From UBA6168 sp964423205 (lineage in GTDB: Bacteria; Bacteroidota; Bacteroidia; Chitinophagales; Saprospiraceae), in the NCBI GenBank assembly GCA_964423205.1, contig CAYRDX010000008.1, positions 1 to 64,000 on the forward strand: a DNA stretch of 64,000 bases, read 5' to 3'. The notes under the pieces were generated by a model. The model ran no database searches. It had not been told where the DNA came from and saw only the letters and a list, made by a program, of their open reading frames with translations. The translations under genes and the position numbers were made by a program. Numbering within the stretch: position 1 is the stretch's first letter; every line of letters begins with the position of its first letter. Positions 9,301-17,773 of the stretch are shown here, piece after piece.

Positions 9301-12300
9301 TCCATACTGTCCGCATCACAGGTAAGAAACTCGTAACGGAAGGCAGGCGTGAATTCAGGATCAGTAATCGTTACGTTCTTGTAAACCGTATCCCGGCAAC
9401 TCACATTCAGGCCAATAGTCAGCATAACTCTGTAAGTTCCGTTTGCAGAGTACGTGTATGATGGGTTAATTTCTTTTGATATATCAGTGGTAGTTGAGGG
9501 GTCTCCAAAGTCCCAATGGTATTTAAAAGCGTTGGTGCTTTTGTTGAGGAACCTGACTACGCTTCCACTGCATTCTATTTGGGCATCAAAGTCCAGCACC
9601 ATATTTTCATCGACGACGGCTACATAAACGCTGTCGGTTTTGCTGCACCCAAACTGGTTGATGGCTTCCACCTTGTACACTCGTTCTCCCGGTGTTTTCT
9701 GAATTACCGGGTTTGGAACATTCGTTGACCCAAGTATTCCCTCTGTTGGTGTCCAGCGCCAGAATAGTTGGTCATTTGGGTCAAGGTTTTTGGCAGATAC
9801 TTTCAGTTCCTCATTGGTGCAGATCAGTTGTTGCCCTGACACTTCTATATCAACAGGGCCTCCACTGATTTTTACAGGGTTATAATAATGGCATCCGTGC
9901 TGGTCTGTTGCTCTGACGGTGTACGTTTTGCTACCTGAAACATTGGCAATGAACTTTGGCCCACCCTCCACCTGAATGGCACCATCAAACCAACCTAAGG
10001 TTACAGGCTGCAATACCGTAGTGGCGTTAATCTCCACTAAAGACTCACAAGTTTTTACGTCGTCTTTATCCACCGATAAACCTGGTTCTCTGGGAACATT
10101 GACATGTACAGTTTTAGTGAGAAAGCACGTATCGGCCGAAATATTCATCACCTGAACAGTATAGGTAGTGGGATTACGGGGATTTGCCAATGGACTGGGC
10201 GATGTGGTTGGGTCTGCACATCCATCACAGGATAATCCAAAATCCGGCGACCATTTATACTTGTAATTTGGGTCTCCTCCCTTATTGAGTACCACGCCGC
10301 CATTCAAACAGCCCAGCACTTCTGGTGCAGTCAGGCCCGGCAGTTTTGTTATGGAAATGTTCAGGTTGACGGGAAGCGTCGCCGAAATGCAATTTTCCTG
10401 AGTGTAAACAGTGAGTTTAGCACCCAGTGTACCTGATTTATTAACCGTAATGCTTGGATTTTGCAATGTTGAACTGCCATTGAAAGCACCCGAAAATTCC
10501 CAGAACCAGCTCTTTGTGTTCGATAAACTGTTTAGTGTTTGGTCCCTGAATGAAATGGTGACTTCATTTTCGCTGCAATTCGTGTATTCGTAATCAAAGC
10601 GAGGCAGTAAGATTTTCTCTTTTGCGTTAATCACCTTGATAAGAGTATCACGGCAGATTGAACTGGCTGCCGTTGTCAAGGTAACAGAATAAGGGCCGTA
10701 AGAGGGAAAGATAAAAAACGGGCTTGTTTGGGATGAGGTATCGTTGGTAGAGTTTGGGTCTCCAAAATTCCAGAAATAACCAGCAGGGGAATTTTGGCTG
10801 GTATTATTGAACTGAACCATCCTTGCATCACATCCCAGTACTTCCTGAAAAGACAATACGGGTTTGGGAAGCACATTTACCCGAACAACTCCAAAAGATT
10901 CACAAAGGCCATCATAACCCGTAATGGTTACAGCATAGTTAGTCGTTTGAGTTGGAGATACACTTGGGTTTGGGGAATTTCTTTGCGCTGGCGGCACAGG
11001 GGCATCCCAGGTATATTTAAAACCAGTAGTTATGGCATTGGGATTCAAACTGATGGAAGACCCGCTGCATACATTCAATTCTTTGGGCAGAGAGTTCAGC
11101 GGATTATTCCCGCCAGTTGTGAAAAATTTGGTGAGACTGCGTATGCATCCATTCTTGGACCTCACCGTCAGTTTTACTGTTCCCGAAACATTGGAAGGTA
11201 ATTCAAAAACCGGGTTTTTTTCACCTGATGTCAATTTTGTGCTGCTATATGTGAGCTCCCAAAACCAAATGGATGGTGGCGATACAGCATCTTTGGACAA
11301 ATCCTTTAAAACCAGAACTGTTTTAAATGTGCAGTCGTAGTTTTCAATGCTGAAGTCAGCGGTTAGCGAGTTTTTCTGAAGAAAAATGGTGTCAAAGGTA
11401 ACTGCCTGGCATTGGTTGCCGGGCTCCGCAACCAGTGCAATTACATATTTCCCGGTATCGGGATATGTTATCGTGGGCTCGCGTAAAGAAGATTTCCAGG
11501 TTGTATCCGGCCAATTAAAATACCATTGGAAAGTCTTGGCAAGATTCGTTTTATTCTTGAAGGCAACGGTTTGGTTGTCGCATTGCGCATCTGGTGCATC
11601 AATGGTTGGCATGATTTGCTCACAAATTCCAACATTGTATTGAAGGTCACGGCTCACAACGGACATCAGAACGCCATTCCTGTATTCTTCAACCTGCACA
11701 CCTACAACGAATTGCCCCGAAGCAGTTGGAAGGCCGGTAATGAGGCCTGTTTTGGGATTTATGGCAAGTGGAGTACCTGAGCCCAGCAGGTTGCTAAGGC
11801 CATATCGTGGAGTTACCCACCTTACCGGGGTATAGGGGGGGGCGGAAGCAACCTGAGGCTGCGGGATAGAAATCGTTGCACCGGTATTGGGTGTGTAAAA
11901 TTTATAGACCAGGCTGTCCCCGTCAATATCAGTTGCAGCATGTGGGTGTTCCAATGGTTTATTTACACAAACAAAAACTGGAGGGGTGAATCCAAACCTG
12001 GGACTGGAGTTACACTGTTGCCGGGCAGCTGCTGACAAGTACACAACATAGGTAGCACCTGTTTCAATCGGGTTAACTATGTTATTGATGGTGCCGTTCC
12101 GGCAACAACGCTGGTACACAAAATAAAATCCGCCTGATTGTGTCAAGGTAACCGTGGCTTCATAACGCGCTCTTTCTACACAGATGTCAGATGGTGGGAA
12201 CAGACAAGGAGCGTTGGAAATATTGTTAGGTATGGTGTCGGACGTCAGAATAGGAAGATTAAGCGTAGTCACCAGTTGAAGTGCATCGTTAAAAACTGAC

Positions 12301-12515
12301 ACCCTTGCCGGTTGGTCAAAAGGAGCCTGTCCGTAATAGCAATCACGGTAAACGTCGAGGAATATTTTGAATTGGTTGTTCCCAAGGCACCTGTAGCTTA
12401 TTTCTCCTCCAATGATATGAGTGGCGTACAGATGTGAATTGCTGGCCAATCCGATAATGGCCAGCATTATAGGCAAATACCTTCTTCGAAAATATCTTTT
12501 GATGTTCACAATCAT
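6366..12515 (-). CDS. Giant T9SS-exported adhesin with gliding-motility-associated C-terminal domain (module 1)
   Basis: A 2049-residue secreted surface protein. A signal peptide (about residues 1-31, ending LYA) precedes a cysteine-bearing N-terminal domain (about 32-300, starting THIIGGEISYRC). Residues about 300-1950 are a long chain of PKD/Ig-like domains, recognisable by YxWxFGDP, WSPxxGL and NQ(F/W)GC motifs. The last ~90 residues (FIPNAFTPNGDGRNDVLY... NRWGQKVYES... GYYLKV) are the gliding-motility-associated C-terminal domain that targets large adhesins to T9SS. The protein lacks catalytic motifs, so adhesion or sheath formation is the likely role (inference). It is the last gene of a three-gene minus-strand unit, 51 bases after the OmpA gene and downstream of PorP/SprF. 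About 175 bases without an obvious terminator follow before fabI. Confidence 0.9.
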   Translation of the reverse strand: MIVNIKRYFRRRYLPIMLAIIGLASNSHLYATHIIGGEISYRCLGNNQFKIFLDVYRDCYYGQAPFDQPARVSVFNDALQLVTTLNLPILTSDTIPNNISNAPCLFPPSDICVERARYEATVTLTQSGGFYFVYQRCCRNGTINNIVNPIETGATYVVYLSAAARQQCNSSPRFGFTPPVFVCVNKPLEHPHAATDIDGDSLVYKFYTPNTGATISIPQPQVASAPPYTPVRWVTPRYGLSNLLGSGTPLAINPKTGLITGLPTASGQFVVGVQVEEYRNGVLMSVVSRDLQYNVGICEQIMPTIDAPDAQCDNQTVAFKNKTNLAKTFQWYFNWPDTTWKSSLREPTITYPDTGKYVIALVAEPGNQCQAVTFDTIFLQKNSLTADFSIENYDCTFKTVLVLKDLSKDAVSPPSIWFWELTYSSTKLTSGEKNPVFELPSNVSGTVKLTVRSKNGCIRSLTKFFTTGGNNPLNSLPKELNVCSGSSISLNPNAITTGFKYTWDAPVPPAQRNSPNPSVSPTQTTNYAVTITGYDGLCESFGVVRVNVLPKPVLSFQEVLGCDARMVQFNNTSQNSPAGYFWNFGDPNSTNDTSSQTSPFFIFPSYGPYSVTLTTAASSICRDTLIKVINAKEKILLPRFDYEYTNCSENEVTISFRDQTLNSLSNTKSWFWEFSGAFNGSSTLQNPSITVNKSGTLGAKLTVYTQENCISATLPVNLNISITKLPGLTAPEVLGCLNGGVVLNKGGDPNYKYKWSPDFGLSCDGCADPTTSPSPLANPRNPTTYTVQVMNISADTCFLTKTVHVNVPREPGLSVDKDDVKTCESLVEINATTVLQPVTLGWFDGAIQVEGGPKFIANVSGSKTYTVRATDQHGCHYYNPVKISGGPVDIEVSGQQLICTNEELKVSAKNLDPNDQLFWRWTPTEGILGSTNVPNPVIQKTPGERVYKVEAINQFGCSKTDSVYVAVVDENMVLDFDAQIECSGSVVRFLNKSTNAFKYHWDFGDPSTTTDISKEINPSYTYSANGTYRVMLTIGLNVSCRDTVYKNVTITDPEFTPAFRYEFLTCDADSMEVKFYDTSVNFLNNTNSWLWKTSTGLSSTLPSPVFKIYAGQEFTISLTIGTPNGCSGTRTETLKLNFIKVNIPDTLILCLGDSLAMNPAGDTKYAYLWNGPGLTNSTLPNPKISPKLTSQYQVRITSFTPDTCTIFKTVTVFVPPKIQILTSQDTFTCGDLVELRAISNVNPTAFTWTANPGGLAGKDPVLPIAPAVDTWFRVVGTDRYGCKDEKFVFVANESVKVSIPDPNQKCPDEKITLAAKNDVPDHTLQYTWKSTPANRLFPPLNASSVAAITPEPGQTATYTLQVTNQYGCTASVSRPITTFLFKPTVFTEVKACPGVETQLNPGADITMRYNWSPSTGLRPGATSPNPVVTLTKSANYQVTISKGFGDGFCARTFDVAVVLPPVIDITETVDTFTCGSPISISATANVPVTLQWTTLQGSILGAGSSLSVNPATKNTYLVKATDSSNCSATDTVVVNNYQLDLAVDGNGIIDTCPQPSYNICITNKDASDLLSFEWTASNGGKILAGGNTSCPSVSSLQGTTALFSAKVRNQWGCTETKTVNLTTYTFDPVIRGVVTICPGVQTPINPGGNTNLQYSWSPKVGLSCYDCPNPVATLTRNQQYVATILGFNGADTCSLVQTVQVRVNDPIGLKTLPTDSVICKPTDLNLNASVSSAIAKNFVWATNADFSNPIGTTANISVRPGTTQTYYVMASDTLGCKETAQVKITSAPVDVTLASAYNFCSEKAPLRISVINNSPGQKLNFQWTPTAYIQEVQGDGSIIIVNIPSNTTFTMNVSNQFGCKASDSTRVAFYNIEPTIGAISSSKDTIIFNSGQFSQLGVKFDPTYTYNWIPQGGLSNPSIHNPKASPSATTTYTLVVTDKGNCTLERKVTVAVINPDCVESNIFIPNAFTPNGDGRNDVLYVRSHIIDKMEFAVYNRWGQKVYESTDKAAGWDGTFKGQPLSPDVYGYYLKVTCYSGDEFFKKGNITLLR

Positions 12516-12566
12516 GGCTGGAGGATAAAATAATTCTTTTGGGTTAATGGCCGCTTTTCAATCGAA

Positions 12567-15011
12567 TCAGTTTCCATTGCCGGCAACTCTTCTGGCTCCG
12601 ATTATTGCCACCCTTCGTTCAATAGATGCCACAACACTGTAAATACTCTCGCGTTCATCATCAAGGCGGTCACTGATGAATTGAGGTGCCAGTTTTTCAC
12701 CATAGCCTACAACTTCCATTGTTAGCATTCCTCTGCGTATATAAGGCATCAAGGCTCCATTGTTCCAGGTTTCAAAGTGGTTTTTCAGGCAATCTGCCCT
12801 GCGTTGCGACAGGTCGAAATTGTAATCGGCACTGGCTCGGGGACTGGTAAATCCCTGAATGACCAATTCAACTTTGAATCCGCCTTCTTTCAGAATTTCA
12901 AGTGTGTTTTCAGTGAATCTCAATAAGGATTCATATCCGTTGTTTACCTCTCTGTCGAAGAAGCGCTCAATTCTTCCTGCAGCAATAAAGCTGTCTTGTC
13001 CGATCAGGGATTTGATGTATTCTTTTCTGAAAACTTCCCTCCTCGGCATGTAATCCAACCAGGTAGATTCATAGGAAAGTGAGGTGGTTCGATTCCGTGT
13101 TTTAGGGTCGGGGTGGTCGTTATCGAAATAGATAACCAAGGGAGGGAANNNNNNNNNNTCCTTAGGCTTCAGGTTCAATATCTGGTTAATGAGCGAAGTA
13201 TTGAAGTCGTTGCGAAGGTCGATTCTGGAGGTGTCGGAGAAATAGGCGACTTTAGAGCCGATTAATTCATACAGCTTTCCCCTTTCCAACTCAAAAGAAA
13301 CACTGTTGTCATCGGGGTTTCTTTTAAAATCGACTTCTTGGCCGTCCACTGCCAAACGCACCTCTACCCCCCTAAGCGGGTTCATGGTTTTCTGGTTATA
13401 GGTCATGACATTGAGCATCACCGCCACAGGCAGAAGATACAACTTTCTTTCTATGTCGCTTATGGTCTCCCCTCGCAGGTTGCTCAGGTCAATGGTATCG
13501 TGTAGGGGGTAAAAATTAGGTTTCGACGCTTTGATAAAGTATTTATTCCCAAGTTTTAAGATGAAATTATATTCGTTTGAATCAGGGTTTGAAACCACAT
13601 TTTTTATCTCAACACCATCCGGCCTTATTTCGGTAATTTCTATTTTTGCAGCATTTAAAGGTGTTTCATCGCGTTTGCTGAAAGTTAAAATCCTAAGATT
13701 AATGACTTGCACACGGAATTGGTAAATATCATTACAGCATGCTTCAAATTCAGGCTCCAAAACGCGGCTTCCCAGACGGCTCGATGCCAGATATCCAAAA
13801 GTTTGCTCAGCATCGGTCCAAAAATGTATGTCGTTGTAACTGCTGTTAAATGGCGAAGGCAGATGTAGTATTTTTCCCCAGGTGCCTGCTGCCCGTGTAG
13901 TTTTGTAAATATCAAAACCACCAAAACCGGGCCTGCGGTCAGAGCTGAAATAAAGGGTTTTACTTACTGAATGGAAAAATGGCGTCACATCGTTACCTGC
14001 AGTGTTCAACTCCGTAAGGTTTATCGGTTTGTTTAATTCACCCTCCGGTGAAATAATGGATGCCCAAATATCTAATTCTCCTTTTCCGCCAGGCCTGTCA
14101 GATACAAAATAGAGCCATTCACTTTTGGTATCATCATGAAAGCCGATGTCGGGTTGCGTAGCGGTATGTCCGGGCAGGTTAATAAAGTCAGGAAGTTTCA
14201 TTGCAGGCCCATATGTGCCGTTTGACAGGATGTTTCGGTAATAGATATTGCAATGAATTATTGCTGTTTCACCAACATAGTCACAAACAGTGTAATAGAC
14301 CCTTGTATTTGTGGTATTGAAAGCAGTATGTGCAGTTTGTTTATTCAGGTCGTTAAAACTGGCAGGGCTTATTTGGGAATCCCCGTCCCTGAACTCCATA
14401 ACCTGTGAATATTGCCTGGGGGGCATTCCCTTTTTCCAGGGCCGCAGATTGTTTTCCGTTGAAAAATATAATTTATCACGGTTTTTAAGTGCGCCAAATT
14501 CGGAGTATTCTGAATTAATGGTATTTGGCAGCCTTTCCAGAAGTATATTGGGATCGGTCTTTTTGATATTTTCAATCACCCAGTCTAACCCGTCAATTTC
14601 CATCAAAGCCAGCCTGTAGAATTCATCAGGAACCGATTCACTGACTTTGCTGATAAACTTGTGAAACAATTCCCTGGAATCTTCGAATTTTCCTTGTTTC
14701 TTCTTTACGGTAGCCAGCCAATATGGTGTCAGTGGGTAAACTTCTGCATTGTCGAGCGCCAGTACTTTTGAATAGGCCGTATCGGCATAAGTGAAAGATT
14801 CAAAAAGGCGGGCAGCATCTGCATATTTATATAAGACTTCCGGCTTTTCGCCTTCAATGGCGATGGCCTCCTGATAATACTTCATAGCGGCAAAATAGTT
14901 CTTGCCGGCAACTGCCTCATCGGCAGCTTTCATATATTGTCTGAAAGTCTGACTACTGGAGGGACTCAGGCAAAATGTTGCCAATAAAAATGCAAAGCAA
15001 TATCGTTTCAT
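12567..15011 (-). CDS. OmpA-family protein with TPR, PD40 propeller and CRD-like domain (PorE-like), interrupted by an assembly gap
   Basis: An 814-codon frame for a periplasmic/outer-membrane-associated protein. In order: signal peptide (about 1-20), TPR-like helices (about 25-130), PD40/WD40-like propeller repeats (SSDRRPGFGGFDIY and YFVSDRPGGKGELDIW among them, about 170-420), a carboxypeptidase-regulatory-like beta domain (about 430-530), and a divergent OmpA-C domain. The peptidoglycan-binding signature Nx2LSx2RA is visible in YNFDLSQRRA. This order matches PorE, the T9SS component of Porphyromonas thought to link the machine to peptidoglycan. The OmpA part has an unusual insertion after IYFDNDHP. 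Ten Ns fall in codons just before that domain. The frame survives, but the true length there is unknown. It lies between PorP/SprF and the giant adhesin, in the same direction. Confidence 0.85.
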   Translation of the reverse strand: MKRYCFAFLLATFCLSPSSSQTFRQYMKAADEAVAGKNYFAAMKYYQEAIAIEGEKPEVLYKYADAARLFESFTYADTAYSKVLALDNAEVYPLTPYWLATVKKKQGKFEDSRELFHKFISKVSESVPDEFYRLALMEIDGLDWVIENIKKTDPNILLERLPNTINSEYSEFGALKNRDKLYFSTENNLRPWKKGMPPRQYSQVMEFRDGDSQISPASFNDLNKQTAHTAFNTTNTRVYYTVCDYVGETAIIHCNIYYRNILSNGTYGPAMKLPDFINLPGHTATQPDIGFHDDTKSEWLYFVSDRPGGKGELDIWASIISPEGELNKPINLTELNTAGNDVTPFFHSVSKTLYFSSDRRPGFGGFDIYKTTRAAGTWGKILHLPSPFNSSYNDIHFWTDAEQTFGYLASSRLGSRVLEPEFEACCNDIYQFRVQVINLRILTFSKRDETPLNAAKIEITEIRPDGVEIKNVVSNPDSNEYNFILKLGNKYFIKASKPNFYPLHDTIDLSNLRGETISDIERKLYLLPVAVMLNVMTYNQKTMNPLRGVEVRLAVDGQEVDFKRNPDDNSVSFELERGKLYELIGSKVAYFSDTSRIDLRNDFNTSLINQILNLKPKXXXXFPPLVIYFDNDHPDPKTRNRTTSLSYESTWLDYMPRREVFRKEYIKSLIGQDSFIAAGRIERFFDREVNNGYESLLRFTENTLEILKEGGFKVELVIQGFTSPRASADYNFDLSQRRADCLKNHFETWNNGALMPYIRRGMLTMEVVGYGEKLAPQFISDRLDDERESIYSVVASIERRVAIIGARRVAGNGN
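13149..13158. other. Assembly gap (10 N)
   Basis: Ten consecutive undetermined bases interrupt the OmpA/PD40 gene just upstream of its OmpA domain. A round number such as 10 is often a placeholder, so real sequence may be missing or duplicated here. Confidence 0.98.
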
Positions 15012-15110
15012 AATACTTCCAGGAAGGGCAATATCACCATAATATTTGCCTTCCTGCTTAATGTTTGGTTTTTAATAAAAGGGTGTTTTGGTCAGGGTCA
15101 TTTTAATCAT

Positions 15111-16145
15111 TTATATCAATGGGCATGCTTTAAACGCCCTCACAGGATATACTTTATGAATGATATACCGCAAAGTCAGCTCTGGTCCTCCGTTGCGGTT
15201 GGTGGCAACAGAAAAATTGGACACATTGAGATCCCACGACAAACCCACCATCCATTCCCTGTACAGGAATTCCACCATGGGGTACAAGGCGTCGCCTCTT
15301 GCGTTAAACCTGTAGCCAAAGCCCAGTTGCACTGCAATTTCATAGCTTCTTTTGGTGCTTATATAAAATCGTCCGCCAGCACCGGCTAAGGCTTCCAGAT
15401 AATTGCCCTGAACCTGGGCAGTGCCATGACCAACCAAATCCAGATTATTGCTCACCTGAAGTGTAGGCAAAAAATAAAAACTCAGCCGGGGGTCCAGGCG
15501 GCTTTTATCAGACCGTTGATAACTTTGATTGGGTTGGTTAAGATGAAAAGCAGCAAATCCAATGTCAACCTTTGAGCGTGTGGCTTGCTTTTGTCCACGC
15601 CAATTGACACCAGCCCCGAGATCGGGGAACATAATATTTTCGTCGTCGAATGATTCCCCTTTTTCAAGATGTGGGTCAAATCCGAAACCATTCCACTGGC
15701 TGTCAAAGGTCAGATTATTGAAATCAAACTGTCTTTGCCCAATACCAGCATAGATTCCAAAAGAAACAAAGTTCTCAAGGTCGAGCATACGTGTATAAGA
15801 ACCAGAAATGGATATATTATTGTTGGTGACTCTGGCATCACCGGCTTTGTCGTGAAATATGGTAATTCCAGAATTCAGCCACCATGATTCCTGACCGATG
15901 TCATAATATTTCTTGTCAACGGCGGCGTAATAAGTCTCAAATGGGGCGAGCGCCTTTTCCCATTGACTTCGGTAGGCTCCGGTAAATCGGATGTCTCCAC
16001 GGGAAACTCCTGTGAGCGCTGGGCTCAGATAAAGGGGGTTGTTGTAGAATTGGGAAAAGTGAATATCCTGTGAATACATTCCTGCATTCAGGCAAAGGGA
16101 GATAATCAGCCCTGTCAGGAACCGTTTCAGAAAATTCGTTTTCAA
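15111..16145 (-). CDS. PorP/SprF family T9SS outer-membrane protein (module 1)
   Basis: A beta-barrel protein of the PorP/SprF family, which partners with T9SS cargo carrying the gliding-motility-type C-terminal domain. The start is inferred as a TTG at 16143-16145, because it yields a classic signal peptide (KTNFLKRF, hydrophobic core, AGMYSQ) directly followed by the family hallmark DIHFSQFYNNPLYLSPALTG. This gives 344 residues. The frame is open to 16331 (406 aa) with ATGs at 16331 and 16238, but that extra sequence is not signal-like. The C-terminal half alternates as expected for barrel strands. It is the first gene of the unit PorP/SprF, OmpA/PD40, giant adhesin, and lies 99 bases before the OmpA gene. 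Confidence 0.88.
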   Translation of the reverse strand: MKTNFLKRFLTGLIISLCLNAGMYSQDIHFSQFYNNPLYLSPALTGVSRGDIRFTGAYRSQWEKALAPFETYYAAVDKKYYDIGQESWWLNSGITIFHDKAGDARVTNNNISISGSYTRMLDLENFVSFGIYAGIGQRQFDFNNLTFDSQWNGFGFDPHLEKGESFDDENIMFPDLGAGVNWRGQKQATRSKVDIGFAAFHLNQPNQSYQRSDKSRLDPRLSFYFLPTLQVSNNLDLVGHGTAQVQGNYLEALAGAGGRFYISTKRSYEIAVQLGFGYRFNARGDALYPMVEFLYREWMVGLSWDLNVSNFSVATNRNGGPELTLRYIIHKVYPVRAFKACPLI

Positions 16146-16783
16146 AATATGTTCATTGAGCAAGCATTCAGATAACCCTTCCTTTCCAATTGACCTACTC
16201 AATTTTTCAGGGTTATGACAGGTAGTTGTTTGGAGCATAGGGATATGTGAAAAGCTGCCACGGGATTCTGATGCAAATTGCAAAAAAAATCCACATGAGT
16301 AAACACCGATGCTTTGCTTGTTGCTTCTCAATGTAGTTGGGCAGTTTATGAGGTGCTTAATTTTACAGACTTGTTCGTGTTGAATTTTTCTTTTTGGCTA
16401 TTCTTCGTCAAAAAAACCTTTGTCTAAACCAAACGCTAAACAAGCCATACCAATGCTATTATGCCTATAAAATAGCACGGGTCGTTCTCGTGTGGTTTTG
16501 TAAAGAATTGTATTGTTCTGATTCGTGTTATGGGGTGGAAAAAGTAAGTGTGATTACCCCGAAACAGGAACAAATAAACAAAAAAACATTAATAAGTCGT
16601 CTGTCTGTTAAGTGCAGGAATCTAATATTTTGTCAATTGTTGGACTGTGAAGGACTTTCAAATTTCTTTTGGCAGGGCAACCTAATACCGTTGGAATGCG
16701 TTCCACCAATCCGTTTTATCTTTACATCACTGGATGATTGGGTATTGATTTCTGTTTCAAATCTTTCCAGGTAATCATAATTT
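16146..16783. other. Intergenic region between divergent genes, no gene supported
   Basis: About 640 bases between the PorP/SprF start and the glycosyltransferase. Two frames overlap it (to 16331 minus, and 16394-16774 plus), but neither resembles a protein family. A near-consensus -7 box (TATCTTTA at 16717-16724) and a small inverted repeat (GGAA TGCG TTCC, about 16693-16704) lie ahead of the glycosyltransferase and may be its promoter region. Confidence 0.4.
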
Positions 16784-17533
16784 ATGTACAAAGACAAGAA
16801 AGTAGTTTGTGTATTGCCGGCCTATAATGCGGCCCTCACGTTGGCGCAAACCTTTGCCGAAATCCCGTTTCCACTGGTGGATGAAGTCATTCTGTGTGAC
16901 GATGCCAGCAGGGATAATACCGTGAATGTGGCAAAGGAATTGGGAATCAAACATATTCTCAGTCATGAAAATAATCTCGGATATGGCGGCAACCAAAAAT
17001 CTCTTTATAATAAAGCCTTAGAGTTGGGTGGAGACATCATCATCATGTTGCACCCAGATTATCAGTACACTCCAAAACTGATTCCTTCTTTTGTCAACAT
17101 CATTGGAGAGGGTCTTTATCCTGTTGTCCTTGGGTCTCGCATTCTCGGAAAAGGAGCCTTGAGAGGTGGAATGCCGCTCTATAAGTACTATTTCAACAGG
17201 ATACTTACTCTGATTCAAAACCTTTTGATTGATTACAAACTGTCGGAATACCACACTGGTTACAGGGCTTTCAGCAGGGAAGTTTTGTTAAATGTGGATT
17301 ATAATGCGAACTCGGACGATTTCGTTTTTGACAACCAGATGCTTTCGCAAATCATTTACGCTGGATACCACATCGGAGAAATCACTTGCCCAACTAAATA
17401 TTTTGAGGAGGCATCGTCCATCAACTTTCTCAGGAGTGTGCGGTATGGACTGGGTGTACTGTGGGTATCCCTTACCCATTATTTTCAGCGAAAAGGGTTT
17501 ATGAGGTTCCGGATTTATCAAAAACCCAAATAA
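16784..17533 (+). CDS. Family 2 glycosyltransferase (dolichol-phosphate-mannose-synthase-like)
   Basis: A 249-residue GT-A fold glycosyltransferase that probably moves a sugar from an activated donor to a lipid carrier or glycan at the cytoplasmic membrane face. Visible elements are the N-terminal strand VVCVLPAYNAALTL, the nucleotide-binding CDDASRDNT, NNLGYGGN, and the metal/acceptor region MLHPDYQYTP. A later SEYHTGYRAFSRE segment is common in DPM1-like members. No transmembrane segment is evident. The gene is isolated. Its stop is only two bases from the end of a small convergent frame. Donor and acceptor cannot be predicted. Family assignment is firm and specificity is unknown. Confidence 0.9.
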   Translation: MYKDKKVVCVLPAYNAALTLAQTFAEIPFPLVDEVILCDDASRDNTVNVAKELGIKHILSHENNLGYGGNQKSLYNKALELGGDIIIMLHPDYQYTPKLIPSFVNIIGEGLYPVVLGSRILGKGALRGGMPLYKYYFNRILTLIQNLLIDYKLSEYHTGYRAFSREVLLNVDYNANSDDFVFDNQMLSQIIYAGYHIGEITCPTKYFEEASSINFLRSVRYGLGVLWVSLTHYFQRKGFMRFRIYQKPK

Positions 17534-17535
17534 GT

Positions 17536-17661
17536 TCAGTCTTTATGTTCAATGAATTCGATGGCCTTAATACCAAAATAAATGGCGGCAAGTACGAGGG
17601 TATATGTGAGCGTAGCAGTCATGAGCATGTTGGCTGATAGTTTTGTCTTCGGTTTTGACAC
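17536..17661 (-). CDS. Possible 41-residue single-pass membrane protein
   Basis: A short frame with a GTG start at 17659-17661 and TGA stop at 17536-17538, convergent with the glycosyltransferase at a two-base gap. The product has a basic N-terminus (SKPKTKLSAN), one strongly hydrophobic segment (MLMTATLTYTLVLAAIYFGI) and a short charged tail (EFIEHKD). That layout fits a small N-in membrane protein and is unlikely by chance in non-coding DNA of this composition. An internal ATG (codon 12) would leave a 30-residue protein with little before the membrane segment. No function can be given. Conservation in relatives would decide whether it is real. Confidence 0.42.
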   Translation of the reverse strand: MSKPKTKLSANMLMTATLTYTLVLAAIYFGIKAIEFIEHKD

Positions 17662-17773
17662 TGCGAAACCAAAGGGCCGCAAATGTCAGGAGTCTTTTCT
17701 GGTTCTGTAACGCCTCTACTGGATTTTTACTGTATTCTTAACAAAAAAAATTCCCTCTATTTCTTTCAGGAAC

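Noticed and set aside
16394..16774. 126-codon plus-strand frame ahead of the glycosyltransferase
   Set aside because: Cysteine- and tryptophan-rich translation with no domain-like pattern or signal, lying in low-GC spacer. It looks like chance.
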